DNA from: Oceanicaulis sp. HLUCCA04
GTDB taxonomy: Bacteria > Pseudomonadota > Alphaproteobacteria > Caulobacterales > Maricaulaceae
Length of the DNA: 64,000 bases
Assembly (NCBI GenBank): GCA_001314625.1
Contig: LJSH01000004.1
Coordinates: forward strand, 50,039-114,038
Reading direction: 5' to 3'
Within the stretch, counting starts at the first letter, position 1; the number at the start of each line of letters is the position of its first letter. The position numbers and the translations under genes are program-made. Below, one piece after another: positions 41,037 to 49,427 of the stretch. The notes under the pieces are model-generated. The model saw nothing but the letters and a program-made list of their open reading frames with translations. It made no database searches and was not told the DNA's origin.

Positions 41037-42305
41037 TCACAGTGAGAGCGGCTCGCCCTTGAGCAGCCGGGGCAGATCGCCTGTCTCGCCGCCCGCCGTG
41101 CGCATGAAAAACTGGCGTGCCGCCGGGACAGCATTGGCCAGTGACAGGCCGAGCCCGCGCACATGGTGAAGCGCGGCATTGTCATTGGAAAACAGCAGAT
41201 TGAACGCGTCAGTGCTAAGCGCCAGAGCGGCTGAGTCCGTCTTGCGCCAGCGTTCATAACGGCTGAGCACGGCGCTGGACCCCGGATCGAGGCCGGCGCG
41301 CAGGGTATCAACGATCACGTCCGAGAGGGCGGCTGCATCGCGAATACCCAGATTGAAGCCCTGCCCGGCAATGGGGTGGATGGTGCGCGCCGCATCGCCG
41401 GCGAGCGCCAGCCGTTCAGCCGTAAAGCGCTCGGCGAGCATCAGGCCAAGCGGATAGACATGCACCTGGCTGACAGGCCTGACCCAGCCCAGAAAGTCAC
41501 CAAAGCGCGCTTCCAGCGCTTCCTGGAAGCCCTCGGCGTCCAGTGCCTTTATGGCGCGCGCCGGGCCATCCTTCTCGGTCCAGACGAGACTTGCGCGATT
41601 ACCCGTCAGCGGCAGGATCGCAAACGGCCCGCCGGGCATGAAATATTCGTAGGCGACGCCGTCATGGGCCATCTCGTGCTCGACGGTGAGCACGATGGCT
41701 GACTGGCCATATGACCGCCCGATGGTGCGTATGCCAGCTTGCTCGCGCAGGCGCGACATCCTGCCGTCACACGCGACCACAAGATTTGCCCGGATCGTAT
41801 CGCCGTCATCAAGTTCCAGCAGGGCGTGGCCGGAATGGGCCTGCATGGACAGGGCCCGGCGCGGCGCAAAGACGGGCAGGCCACTGTCCTCAGCGCACCT
41901 TGCTGCGGCGATGCGGGTATGGCGGTTTTCCACCATGTATCCCAGCGGCTCGTCCTCATCGCGCGGATGGATTTCGCGGCGGTCGAAATGCAGGCTGTCA
42001 ACGCCCGGCCCGCCGGGTTTGAGCCCATCTAGCGGACGTCCATCGACGACCAGAATGTCCTCAATGCGCTGCGCCTGCCCGCGCAAATGAGCGGCGACAC
42101 CGATTTGCTCCAGCATCCGCCAGGAGGTGTAGGCGAGCGCGGAGGCGCGCCCGTCAAAGGCAGCATCCAGCCTGGCATCCAGCGGCAGGGCGTCGATCAA
42201 CGCCACTTTCACACCCGCCCGGTGCAAGGCCAGCGCCAGCGTCAGGCCGGCAAGCCCCCCGCCGGATATCACCACATCGCCATTGAAGAGTGTCTTGCCT
42301 GTCAT
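41037..42305 (-). CDS. UbiH/UbiF-family FAD monooxygenase (ubiquinone hydroxylase)
   Basis: 422 residues. N-terminal FAD motif VVISGGGLAGLTLALALHRAG, DG motif VACDGRMSRLREQAGI, and GDAARTIHPIAGQGFNLGIRD, the family signature. Flavin hydroxylase of ubiquinone biosynthesis; which ring position (UbiH, UbiF or a broader UbiL/M type) is not clear. Length and motifs are complete. Followed by a terminator-like hairpin on the other strand; nothing adjacent is functionally related. Confidence 0.9.
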   Translation of the reverse strand: MTGKTLFNGDVVISGGGLAGLTLALALHRAGVKVALIDALPLDARLDAAFDGRASALAYTSWRMLEQIGVAAHLRGQAQRIEDILVVDGRPLDGLKPGGPGVDSLHFDRREIHPRDEDEPLGYMVENRHTRIAAARCAEDSGLPVFAPRRALSMQAHSGHALLELDDGDTIRANLVVACDGRMSRLREQAGIRTIGRSYGQSAIVLTVEHEMAHDGVAYEYFMPGGPFAILPLTGNRASLVWTEKDGPARAIKALDAEGFQEALEARFGDFLGWVRPVSQVHVYPLGLMLAERFTAERLALAGDAARTIHPIAGQGFNLGIRDAAALSDVIVDTLRAGLDPGSSAVLSRYERWRKTDSAALALSTDAFNLLFSNDNAALHHVRGLGLSLANAVPAARQFFMRTAGGETGDLPRLLKGEPLSL

Positions 42306-42771
42306 GGCAGCGAGTCTAGACGATCAGGCGGTGAAGGAAAGCGGGGCAAATGCCGCAGGGGGCAAGGGTGATGCAGGGAGGCCGTTAACGGACACCAAGG
42401 AGCTAGCAGGAGCCGCAGTCATCCGACGCGGGGTGCCAGCTCAAAGGTGGGTGGGCTGCGGCCTCCCAGATTTATTTTGGAGCACTTTCCAGCACTCCAC
42501 TCCAACAGACTTGCTGATCTTGCTGGCGGGACTCCCCGGCGTCGCCGGACCCCCATTCCTCTTGCATCAATATATCCTGTATGCGCCACCGTCCGGGTCA
42601 GCAAACCCGGGCCTTACTCCAGGAACTCTATGAAACGGGCCATAAATAGCTCCTTTCCACACGGAAGAACATAACAGGAATACGATTCGTTCAGGCTGGC
42701 AAGATATGGGTCCCTGTTCGGGGACCGGGACCCCGGTGGCTCTCATATGCGCAAAACAACAGGCGTAAACC
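42306..42771. other. 466-bp non-coding gap with palindromes
   Basis: No convincing gene: short frames on both strands lack family sequence and usual codon use. Lower GC than the flanks between about 42480 and 42710. It holds hairpins CCGGC-GTC-GCCGG (42536-42548), CCGGGT-N6-ACCCGG (42593-42610) and GGTCCC-N6-GGGACC (42709-42726), the last a member of the dispersed family. Could carry promoter and leader for ubiH-like gene (left) and remnants of transfer; nothing certain. Confidence 0.4.
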
Positions 42772-43485
42772 TCAGCTCATGCCGCCCAGTGCGCGCTGAA
42801 CCCAGCCCAGCGGCCCGGTGAAGGCGAGAGGCCCGTCCGTGACCGCCAGCGCGATGCACACCTCGCCGGGCTCTGCCACAGGGCGGTGCTCGATCTCCGG
42901 GTCGGCGACGCTCATCTCGCCTTTGGCGTAGCGGGCAAGCCCATCGTCGAAGGCACCGCACAGGACGAGCGTGAATTCCTTGCAATCGTGGGTGTGGCGC
43001 GGCACGCCATAGCCCGGCTCGAGGCGGATGAGCTCCGCCTTCGCGCCGTTTTCGCGCATCAGTTCCAGCGTGCGCACGCCCGGCCCGCCAAACTGCCAGT
43101 TCCCACCGCTTTCCAGCGCCAGATCACGCACGGGTTCGGGAAGACCCAGCAATTCATCCAGAGCGCTGCTGGCCAGCTTTGCAGCCTTGCGGCTTTCGTT
43201 CGCCGAATCGGTGTCGCTGCTGTGGCGGACAAGCGGTCCTGCCTCGCCAGCGCCTGCCAGCTCGGCGTCGATTGCCGCCAGCACGCCGCTCAGCGCATCG
43301 CGGCGCAAGGGCACAGGCGATGCGGTTTCCAGCAGCAGCCCTGCCACCCGGTCCGCGTCGTCGCGCAGGCGCGCAATGTCGGGGTTCAGCCGGCTTTGGG
43401 TCTCCAGCAGAAGGCGCATCGGGCCAGACAATGTACCCGAGGCGTAGGCTGTGAAGATTTCGTCACCGAGGCTCTGGTGGGTCAT
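42772..43485 (-). CDS. ChrR-like anti-sigma factor (cupin), N-terminal zinc ligands lost
   Basis: 237 residues. The N-terminal anti-sigma part has DEIFTAYASGTLSGPMRLLL as in ChrR (DALLTAYAAGTL). At the positions of the ChrR zinc ligands His31, Cys35 and Cys38 it has Gln30, Asn34 and Ile37, and the His6 equivalent is not aligned (Ser5). The C-terminal cupin keeps His164, His166, Glu170 and His200, the same spacing (2, 4, 30) as ChrR His141, His143, Glu147, His177. So the cupin metal site is intact while the anti-sigma zinc site appears lost. It lies 111 bp downstream of its likely sigma factor gene, same strand. Confidence 0.85.
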   Translation of the reverse strand: MTHQSLGDEIFTAYASGTLSGPMRLLLETQSRLNPDIARLRDDADRVAGLLLETASPVPLRRDALSGVLAAIDAELAGAGEAGPLVRHSSDTDSANESRKAAKLASSALDELLGLPEPVRDLALESGGNWQFGGPGVRTLELMRENGAKAELIRLEPGYGVPRHTHDCKEFTLVLCGAFDDGLARYAKGEMSVADPEIEHRPVAEPGEVCIALAVTDGPLAFTGPLGWVQRALGGMS

Positions 43486-43596
43486 GGGCGTACTCTGGTC
43501 TCGTTCTGATGTGTCCGGTTCGGTGATATTGACCGCGCCTATGACACTTCAAGGCTTGGGCGATAGTTTGTTGCAGCAGGTCTTACCTTTACGTTG

Positions 43597-44226
43597 CTAC
43601 AGCTCATCCGGATCGAGATGTTTGCGCAGCTTGTCGAAGGCCAGGCGCAGGCGGGATTTGACGGTGCCCAGCGGCAGCTCCAGCCGGACGGCGATCTCGC
43701 TATGGGAGAGGCCGTCAAAGAAGGCGAGCTGCAACAGGGATAATTGTTCGTGCGGCAGTTCCTTGAGCGCGGCCTGCACACGCAAGTCACGCGCGCTGGC
43801 ATGGGCGGCGTCATCCGGTGCGGTTTCCGCAGGCGGCTGCAGGGCTGGTTCTTCCGGCTCGAGCAATGGTCTGGCGGCGCGGCGTGCCACGTCAATGCGC
43901 TTGTTGCGCGCGATCCTGAAAATCCATGTGGAGGCGGCTGCCTGGGTGCGGTCAAACTGGGCCGCCTTGCGCCATACCGTCAGCATGACTTCCTGGGCCA
44001 GCTCCTCGGCCAGCCCGTCATCGGCATTCAGGCGCAAAAGGTAGGATTTCACGCGCGGCGCAAAAAAATTGAACAGCTTGCCAAACGCCGCGCGGTCCTG
44101 GCGGGCGGTGGCTTCCACAAGGGCGTCGAGCGTCTCTCGCCCGCCCGGGGCGTCAGTCCTGATCTTGTAGTCCGCCAAGGAGGATATCCGCTTTCGCGCC
44201 CCGGATTGCATCAAACAGGTCTGCAC
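43597..44226 (-). CDS. ECF sigma factor (RpoE/ECF11-like, ChrR-partnered)
   Basis: 209 residues. Region 2 (about 50-115: FNFFAPRVKSYLLRL, LAQEVMLTVWRKAAQFD, STWIFRIARNKRIDVAR) and region 4 (about 150-200: LSLLQLAFFDGLSHSEIAVRL, GTVKSRLRLAFDKLRKHL). Length and the downstream ChrR-like gene fit ECF11 factors that answer singlet oxygen or organic peroxides. The GTG start is uncertain: an ATG five codons later and a TTG at about codon 17 are alternatives; none has a clear ribosome site. A TGATC-type autoregulatory promoter was not found upstream. Confidence 0.9.
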   Translation of the reverse strand: MQTCLMQSGARKRISSLADYKIRTDAPGGRETLDALVEATARQDRAAFGKLFNFFAPRVKSYLLRLNADDGLAEELAQEVMLTVWRKAAQFDRTQAAASTWIFRIARNKRIDVARRAARPLLEPEEPALQPPAETAPDDAAHASARDLRVQAALKELPHEQLSLLQLAFFDGLSHSEIAVRLELPLGTVKSRLRLAFDKLRKHLDPDEL

Positions 44227-44326
44227 CTTAACGCGGTTTAAACCCGGACGCGCCTTGAAATCGCCGTTAGCGCACGCGACACATGTTCAAGCGCCGCACC
44301 CACCTGCCAGAAGGACATACGCCCTT

Positions 44327-44830
44327 ATGCGCCTTGTCACCGCCTTCGCCGCTCTTTGCATCCTCGCCGTTACCGCGCCCGTGGGCGCGCAGGCGCCCGA
44401 CTTTCAGGGCCAGCACAATGACTGGCGGGTCTTTACCCGCGGCAGCGGAGCGGAGCGGATATGCTATGCCGTCAGCCGGCCAACCGATTCCCGCCCCGGC
44501 GATGTTGATCATGGCGATGTGTATTTTTTCGTGTCGAGCTGGGCCAATGACGCGGCACGCGAGCAGCCGAGCTTCCTCGCCGGCTATGAATTGCGCGCTG
44601 ACAATCCGCCGCGCGCCAGTGTCGGCTCTGACCGGGTCATGATGTATGTGGCCGAGCGTGAAGGCTTCGTCGAGGAACCGCGCGAGGAAGCGCGTCTGGT
44701 CAATGCCATGCGCCGCGGCGCCACCATGCGCCTTGAAGCCGTGTCCGCTCGCGGCACCAACACCGCTTACACCTTCTCGCTGTCAGGGGTGACTGCCGCC
44801 CTCAATCAGGCCAACGAGCTTTGCCGCTAA
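44327..44830 (+). CDS. Invasion-associated locus B (IalB) family secreted protein
   Basis: 167 residues. Signal peptide (MRLVTAFAALCILAVTAPVG, cleavage near AQA), then the IalB-type fold with DWRVFT...ERICYAVS at the N-terminus, MYVAEREGFVEEPREEARLVNAMRRGATMRLEAVSARGT in the middle in parts, and YTFSLSGVTAALNQANELC, two conserved Cys. The family is periplasmic or outer-membrane associated and of unclear role outside Bartonella. ATG at 44327 with GAAGGA upstream. Divergent from the ECF gene, tail to tail with phaZ. Confidence 0.85.
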   Translation: MRLVTAFAALCILAVTAPVGAQAPDFQGQHNDWRVFTRGSGAERICYAVSRPTDSRPGDVDHGDVYFFVSSWANDAAREQPSFLAGYELRADNPPRASVGSDRVMMYVAEREGFVEEPREEARLVNAMRRGATMRLEAVSARGTNTAYTFSLSGVTAALNQANELCR

Positions 44831-44837
44831 GGGCAGC

Positions 44838-46115
44838 TTACGATGCCTTGCCCTTTGCGGCGCGCGCATGGCGTTCCATGAAGGCTGTCATGCGCGGGGC
44901 GATCTCTTCACGGAAGCGGCGGCCGTTAAACACGCCGTAATGACCAACATCAGGCTGGATATAGTCTTCGCGCAGCGCCTCGGGCAGGCCGGTACACAGC
45001 GTATGGGCAGCCTGCGTCTGGCCGATGCCGGAAATGTCGTCATTCTCGCCCTCGACGGTGAGAAGCGCGATATCGGTAATGGCTGACGGGTCGACAAGCC
45101 GGCCCTTCACCTCGAACTTGCCTTGCGGCAGGGCGTGGGCCTGGAACACATCGGCGATGGTTTCCAGATAAAACTCCTCGGTCAGGTCCATCACCGAGAG
45201 ATATTCGTCATAGAACTGGCGGTGCTTTTCGGTGCTGTCGCCGTCGCCTTTCACCAGATTGTTGAAATACGCATAGTGCGCATCGACATGGCGTTCATAG
45301 TTCATGTTGATGAAGCCGGTGAGCTGCAGGAAACCGGGATAGACGCGGCGCAGACCGCCGGGATACACGCTGGGGACGGTGTGGATCAGATTGTCGCGGA
45401 ACCATTCAAACGGGCGTTCCTCGGCCAGCTTGTTGGGCACGGTGGGGCTTTTGCGCGCATCAATGGGCGAGCCCATGAAGGTCATCGTCGCGGGGCGGGC
45501 GGGATCCTTGTCTTCAGCCATCAGGGAGAGGGCTGCCAGAACCGGCGGGCCGGGCTGGCAGACGGCGGCCACGTGAACGCCGGGGCCCATCGCCGTGATC
45601 ATCTCGCGAATATATTCGACATAATCGCCCAGCCCAAAGCGGCCTTCGAGGACGGGGACCATGCGCGCATCGGCCCAGTCGGTGATATAGACCTCATGGG
45701 TCGGCAGGAAGGCTTCGACCGTGCCGCGCAGCAAGGTGGCGTAATGGCCGGACATCGGCGCAACCAGCAAAAGCTTGGGATCCTCGATTGACGATGCCTT
45801 GACCTTGCGGGCGGCTGCGAGCGCTGAACGGTCGCGTGTGAAGTGGATGAGGTCGCCAAACGGCTTGCGCAGAACGGTCTCGATATTGATGCCTACCGGC
45901 AGGCCATTCACTTCGGTGGCGTCGATCGCCCATTCAGGCTTGCCGTAATAGCGCGTCAGGCTTTCAAACACGTCGGCTGCAGCGGCGGCGGTCCGCCCTG
46001 CCAGAGTGTCACTCATCGGGTTCAGCGGCGAGCGCAGAGAGTTGCGCGTCACATTGGCCGCTGTCCGCCAGGGCAGCATGGCCGCCCGGGTCATTTCCAT
46101 GAAGGTGTAAAGCAT
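44838..46115 (-). CDS. phaZ: Intracellular polyhydroxyalkanoate depolymerase
   Basis: 425 residues of the intracellular PHB depolymerase family. Lipase-box-like AAVCQPGPPV carries the nucleophilic Cys in place of Ser, with TFMGSPIDAR and GHYGVFNGRRFREEIAPRM near the C-terminus (His of the triad). Mobilises PHB granules. The ATG at 46115 is used; the frame also has a TTG one codon before. Monocistronic, convergent with IalB. Confidence 0.93.
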   Translation of the reverse strand: MLYTFMEMTRAAMLPWRTAANVTRNSLRSPLNPMSDTLAGRTAAAAADVFESLTRYYGKPEWAIDATEVNGLPVGINIETVLRKPFGDLIHFTRDRSALAAARKVKASSIEDPKLLLVAPMSGHYATLLRGTVEAFLPTHEVYITDWADARMVPVLEGRFGLGDYVEYIREMITAMGPGVHVAAVCQPGPPVLAALSLMAEDKDPARPATMTFMGSPIDARKSPTVPNKLAEERPFEWFRDNLIHTVPSVYPGGLRRVYPGFLQLTGFINMNYERHVDAHYAYFNNLVKGDGDSTEKHRQFYDEYLSVMDLTEEFYLETIADVFQAHALPQGKFEVKGRLVDPSAITDIALLTVEGENDDISGIGQTQAAHTLCTGLPEALREDYIQPDVGHYGVFNGRRFREEIAPRMTAFMERHARAAKGKAS

Positions 46116-46171
46116 CAAAAATCAGGCCTCCGGCCTTTTGAAAAAGTCAGTTCACGCTTCCCGGTCCGCGA

Positions 46172-46816
46172 TCATGCGGCGTCTTCCTGTAAAAAGCGTT
46201 GCAGACGCTGGGCAATGCGCTCAGGCGGCGTGGCGTGGGGAAATACCTCCACAAACCGGCCTTGCTGGTCCATCAGATAGATCAGCGAGGAATGGTCGAT
46301 CAGGTAATCGGCCATCGAGGCATCGGCCTCGGCGCGGGCATAGTAGACCCGGTAGGCGCTGGCCACACCGGCAATCTGCTCAGGAGAGCCTGTCAGCCCG
46401 ACTAGACCTTCGGGGAAGACGGGTGTTTCAACATATTGTGCCAGCGCTTCGGGCGTGTCGCGTTCGGGGTCAAGACTGATCAGGAGCGGCTGGAACTGGG
46501 CGCGCTCGTTCTCGTCGAGCTGTTGGAGTGCCTGCGCCATAACCTGCAGCGACATCGGGCAGATATCGGGGCAGTAGGTGAAGCCGAAATAGATCAGCAT
46601 GGGGCGGCCTTCGAAATCGGCCTGTGTGACGGTTTCGCCGGTATGGGCAACAAGCTCGAAATCGCCGCCGATGAGGGCCTGGCCGGATTCGCGCGCGGTT
46701 GGCGTGCCAGACGGTGCCTGACCGGTGGCATTTATCAGCGCGATCACAGCGATCACGACGCAGACAGCGCTGGCGATGACGGGTAAAAGCCAGGCTGGAC
46801 GGTTCGACCAGTTCAC
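46172..46816 (-). CDS. senC: SCO1/SenC/PrrC family copper-binding thioredoxin-like protein
   Basis: 214 residues from the GTG at 46816 (GAGGAG upstream). N-terminal membrane anchor (about 8-30), then a thioredoxin-like domain with FGFTYCPDICPMSL (Cys82, Cys86) and the copper His in DHSSLIYLMD (His175). Assists CuA site assembly of cytochrome oxidase. It is divergent from regB; in other alphaproteobacteria senC/prrC lies in the regBA cluster. Confidence 0.93.
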   Translation of the reverse strand: MNWSNRPAWLLPVIASAVCVVIAVIALINATGQAPSGTPTARESGQALIGGDFELVAHTGETVTQADFEGRPMLIYFGFTYCPDICPMSLQVMAQALQQLDENERAQFQPLLISLDPERDTPEALAQYVETPVFPEGLVGLTGSPEQIAGVASAYRVYYARAEADASMADYLIDHSSLIYLMDQQGRFVEVFPHATPPERIAQRLQRFLQEDAA

Positions 46817-46920
46817 GGACGCCCACTCCTCTAAATGCTTCCTATGCGATAGATAGGGCGCGAGACACCCTCCTGTCGAGGCAGTACGCTGCGTTGCAGC
46901 AAGAACATGGGAGCCGGCCC

Positions 46921-48234
46921 TTGGCCCTTTTTCACGCCGACGCCGACGAGCATAGCACTGATCCATCGTTGACACCGCGCTTTGGGCGGGTGCGTCTGCG
47001 CACGCTTATCGTGTTGAGATGGCTGGCAGTTACCGGCCAGACCCTGACCGTTCTGGGCGTCCATTTCGGGCTGGGCTTTGATCTGCCGCTGGCCCTTTGC
47101 CTTCTGGCGATTGCGGCCAGCGCGGCTCTCAACCTTGTGATCTCACTGACGCAGCCTGTGCAGCGCTTCGCGTCGGAGCGGGAGAGCTTTGCCCAGCTGG
47201 CGTATGATGTGTTCCAGGTGCTGGCACTAGTAAGCCTGACCGGGGGTACGGCCAATCCTTTCGCCTTTGTGGTTGCCGCGCCGGTACTGATCGGGGTCGC
47301 GGCGCTTCCCGTTCGCTGGTGGATGACGCTGGCCGCGCTGACCATTGCCGGGTCACTGGCCATGAGTGTCTGGCATTTGCCGCTGCCATGGCATGAATCG
47401 GCCGGGCTGCTGGAACTGCCTGCGCTCTACCGGACGGGGCTGTGGCTGGCGCTAGTCATCACCATTGCCTTCACCGCGTTTTATGCCTGGCGGGTGGGTA
47501 GCGAAGCGCGTCGCATGGGCGCGGCGCTGGCGGCCACGCAAAGCGTTCTGGCGCGCGAGCAGCGCCTGTCGGCGCTGGGGGCCCTGTCGGCTGCGGCCGC
47601 GCACGAGCTGGGCACGCCGCTGGCAACCATTCAGCTGACCGCCAAGGAAATGGCCCGGGCGCTTAAGGATCCGGAGCTGCGCGAAGATGCCGCCCTTCTG
47701 GTTTCGCAGGCCGAGCGCTGCCGTGATATTCTCAAACGCCTGTCACAGGCTCCCAGCGATTCTGACCAGATGCATGACAGGATCGCGCTTGGCGATCTCC
47801 TGGAAGAGGCCGCAGCACCGCTCAACGGGCTCGGCGCGCCGGTCATCATCTCACTGCCGCCGGGCGAGGATATGCCCCGGCTGCGCCGGCGGCCGGAGCT
47901 TATCTATGCGCTTGGCAATTTCGTCGAGAACGCCGTCGATTTTGGCCGCGCGGAGGTCAGCCTGTCGGCCAGCTGGTCGCCAACGGAATTCACCATCACG
48001 CTCGCCGATGACGGGCCGGGTTTTCCGGCCGACATTCTCTCCAAGCTGGGTGAGCCCTACATCTCCACACGGCGCAACCAAGCGGGTCCGGGCGGGTTGG
48101 GGCTGGGCGTCTTTATCGCCACCACGCTTATCGAGCGGCTGGGCGGAACGGTGCGGTTTGAGAACCGGCCGGGACGCTCCGGCGCACTGGTGGAAATGAG
48201 GCTGCCGCGGGCCAGACTGGAGCTGGAGGCCTGA
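46921..48234 (+). CDS. regB: Redox-sensing histidine kinase RegB/PrrB/ActS
   Basis: About 437 residues. Six membrane helices in the first 190, with the quinone-site motif GGTANPF (about 108-114). H-box AAAAHELGTPLATIQL (His228), the redox Cys in QAERCRDIL (Cys267), then N, G1 and G2 boxes (NFVENAVDF, DDGPGFP, GGLGLGVFI). Phosphorylates RegA; controls respiration, photosynthesis or energy genes by redox state. TTG at 46921 is preferred since GGGAG lies seven bases upstream; a TTG at 46894 is the alternative. Confidence 0.95.
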   Translation: MALFHADADEHSTDPSLTPRFGRVRLRTLIVLRWLAVTGQTLTVLGVHFGLGFDLPLALCLLAIAASAALNLVISLTQPVQRFASERESFAQLAYDVFQVLALVSLTGGTANPFAFVVAAPVLIGVAALPVRWWMTLAALTIAGSLAMSVWHLPLPWHESAGLLELPALYRTGLWLALVITIAFTAFYAWRVGSEARRMGAALAATQSVLAREQRLSALGALSAAAAHELGTPLATIQLTAKEMARALKDPELREDAALLVSQAERCRDILKRLSQAPSDSDQMHDRIALGDLLEEAAAPLNGLGAPVIISLPPGEDMPRLRRRPELIYALGNFVENAVDFGRAEVSLSASWSPTEFTITLADDGPGFPADILSKLGEPYISTRRNQAGPGGLGLGVFIATTLIERLGGTVRFENRPGRSGALVEMRLPRARLELEA

Positions 48235-48331
48235 CGCGCGCCTGCACGAAGGCTTTCCCTTCGGCGCGCCCTCGCCTAGATCAGTGTCACATGTATTGCT
48301 ATGGGTGACGCTGAAAGGACCGGCCCTGACC

Positions 48332-48880
48332 ATGACAGAGACACTCGACCTGCCAGCCGACCGGACGCTTCTCATCCTTGATGATGATGCGCCCTTCCGC
48401 AATCGCCTTGACCGGGCGATGTCACAGCGCGGTTTCGAGGTCACCTCTGTTGCAAGCGTTGCCGAGGCGCTGGAGCTGGCGCGGACCAGCCCTCCGGCCT
48501 TTGCTGTCGTGGATCTGCGCCTGGAAGATGGTGACGGGCTGGATGTGGTGCGCGCCCTGCACCGGCAGCGCCCTGACTGCCGCGCCGTGATGCTGACCGG
48601 ATACGGCAATATTGCCACCGCCGTGGCGGCGGTAAAATCGGGCGCCGTCGACTACCTTTCCAAACCCGCTGACGCCGATGATGTCGTCAAGGCGTTGCTG
48701 GCCCCGCCGGGGATCAAGCCTGAGCCGCCGGAAAACCCGATGAGCGCCGACCGGGTGCGCTGGGAGCATATCCAGCGCGTATTCGAGCTGTGCAATCACA
48801 ATGTGTCGGAAACCGCGCGGCGGCTGAACATGCACCGGCGCACCTTGCAGCGCATTCTCGCCAAGCGCGCCCCGCGCTAG
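48332..48880 (+). CDS. regA: Response regulator RegA/PrrA/ActR
   Basis: 182 residues. Receiver domain with LLILDDDAPFRNRL, phospho-acceptor Asp61 (VVDLRLEDGDGL), MLTGYGNI and KPADADDV, then a linker and a Fis-type HTH (VRWEHIQRVFELCNHNVSE...TARRLNMHRRTLQRIL), the strongly conserved RegA end. Partner of RegB, 98 bp downstream. The 3' end overlaps the mmcB stop by 4 bp. Confidence 0.96.
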   Translation: MTETLDLPADRTLLILDDDAPFRNRLDRAMSQRGFEVTSVASVAEALELARTSPPAFAVVDLRLEDGDGLDVVRALHRQRPDCRAVMLTGYGNIATAVAAVKSGAVDYLSKPADADDVVKALLAPPGIKPEPPENPMSADRVRWEHIQRVFELCNHNVSETARRLNMHRRTLQRILAKRAPR

Positions 48881-49338
48881 GGCAAGCGGTCCAGCCGCAT
48901 CGCGCGTTCGGCTGCGGTGCGGGCAAAGCGCAAGGTGATCGATTTGCGCCGTGCGGGGGCGAGGCGGTTGACCGGGCTTTCGCGCACTATCGCTCCGCCG
49001 AACGCGTCCGCGATGATGAGGCCGGTATGCTCTGGCAGAAGCGTGCGCGGAAACCGTTCCGACACGGCAAAGAAATAGCGGTCGCACCAGTCGAAATATT
49101 CGGGCCATTTGCCGTCTGCGCGAAAGTCGGCGACGCCCGACTTGACCTCTACAATCACCAGCTCGCCCTTTGGACCCAGCGCCATCAGGTCGGCGCGCCG
49201 GCCGCAGGGCAGCGAAAATTCCGGTATCGCGGCCAGGCCAAAGCTTGCCAGCACGCGCGCCGCGCCACGCATCAGGCCTTGCGCATCGTCAATGGCCGGG
49301 TTGGTCAGGGAGGCGAAGGGGAAGGGTTCGGCAGACAT
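48877..49338 (-). CDS. mmcB: MmcB family DNA repair protein
   Basis: 153 residues from the ATG at 49338. PD-(D/E)xK-like core: PEFSLPCGRRADLMALG, VIVEVKSGVADFRADGKWPEY and LIIADAFGGAIV, as in MmcB/DUF1052. In Caulobacter an mmcB gene is SOS-induced and protects against mitomycin C. An SOS box and promoter lie immediately upstream, and a predicted start at the ATG itself argues for this start codon and against earlier ones. Convergent with regA. Confidence 0.9.
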   Translation of the reverse strand: MSAEPFPFASLTNPAIDDAQGLMRGAARVLASFGLAAIPEFSLPCGRRADLMALGPKGELVIVEVKSGVADFRADGKWPEYFDWCDRYFFAVSERFPRTLLPEHTGLIIADAFGGAIVRESPVNRLAPARRKSITLRFARTAAERAMRLDRLP

Positions 49339-49345
49339 GAGCGGC

Positions 49346-49374
49346 ATTCTGTTCGAACTTTGTTCCGTTTGCAA
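49346..49374 (-). promoter_or_regulatory. mmcB promoter with LexA (SOS) box
   Basis: Reading the minus strand: -35 TTGCAA (49369-49374), 17-base spacer, -10 CAGAAT (49346-49351). Between them lies GTTC-N7-GTTC on the plus strand (49351-49365), the alphaproteobacterial LexA operator, so repressor would sit inside the promoter. Transcription would begin near 49339, next to the ATG at 49338, i.e. a leaderless or near-leaderless mRNA. Confidence 0.8.
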
Positions 49375-49427
49375 GTCTCGCACAAGCCGGGTCTAGGCTG
49401 GCGCCGTGCGGCGCGCTAGGAAGAGGC

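Noticed and set aside
42419-42604. Short minus-strand frame in the 466-bp gap
   Set aside because: 61 codons, no ribosome site, unusual composition; no homology pattern recognised.
44227-44326. TGATC-type ECF promoter upstream of the sigma gene
   Set aside because: No matching -35/-10 pair found in the interval on the minus strand.
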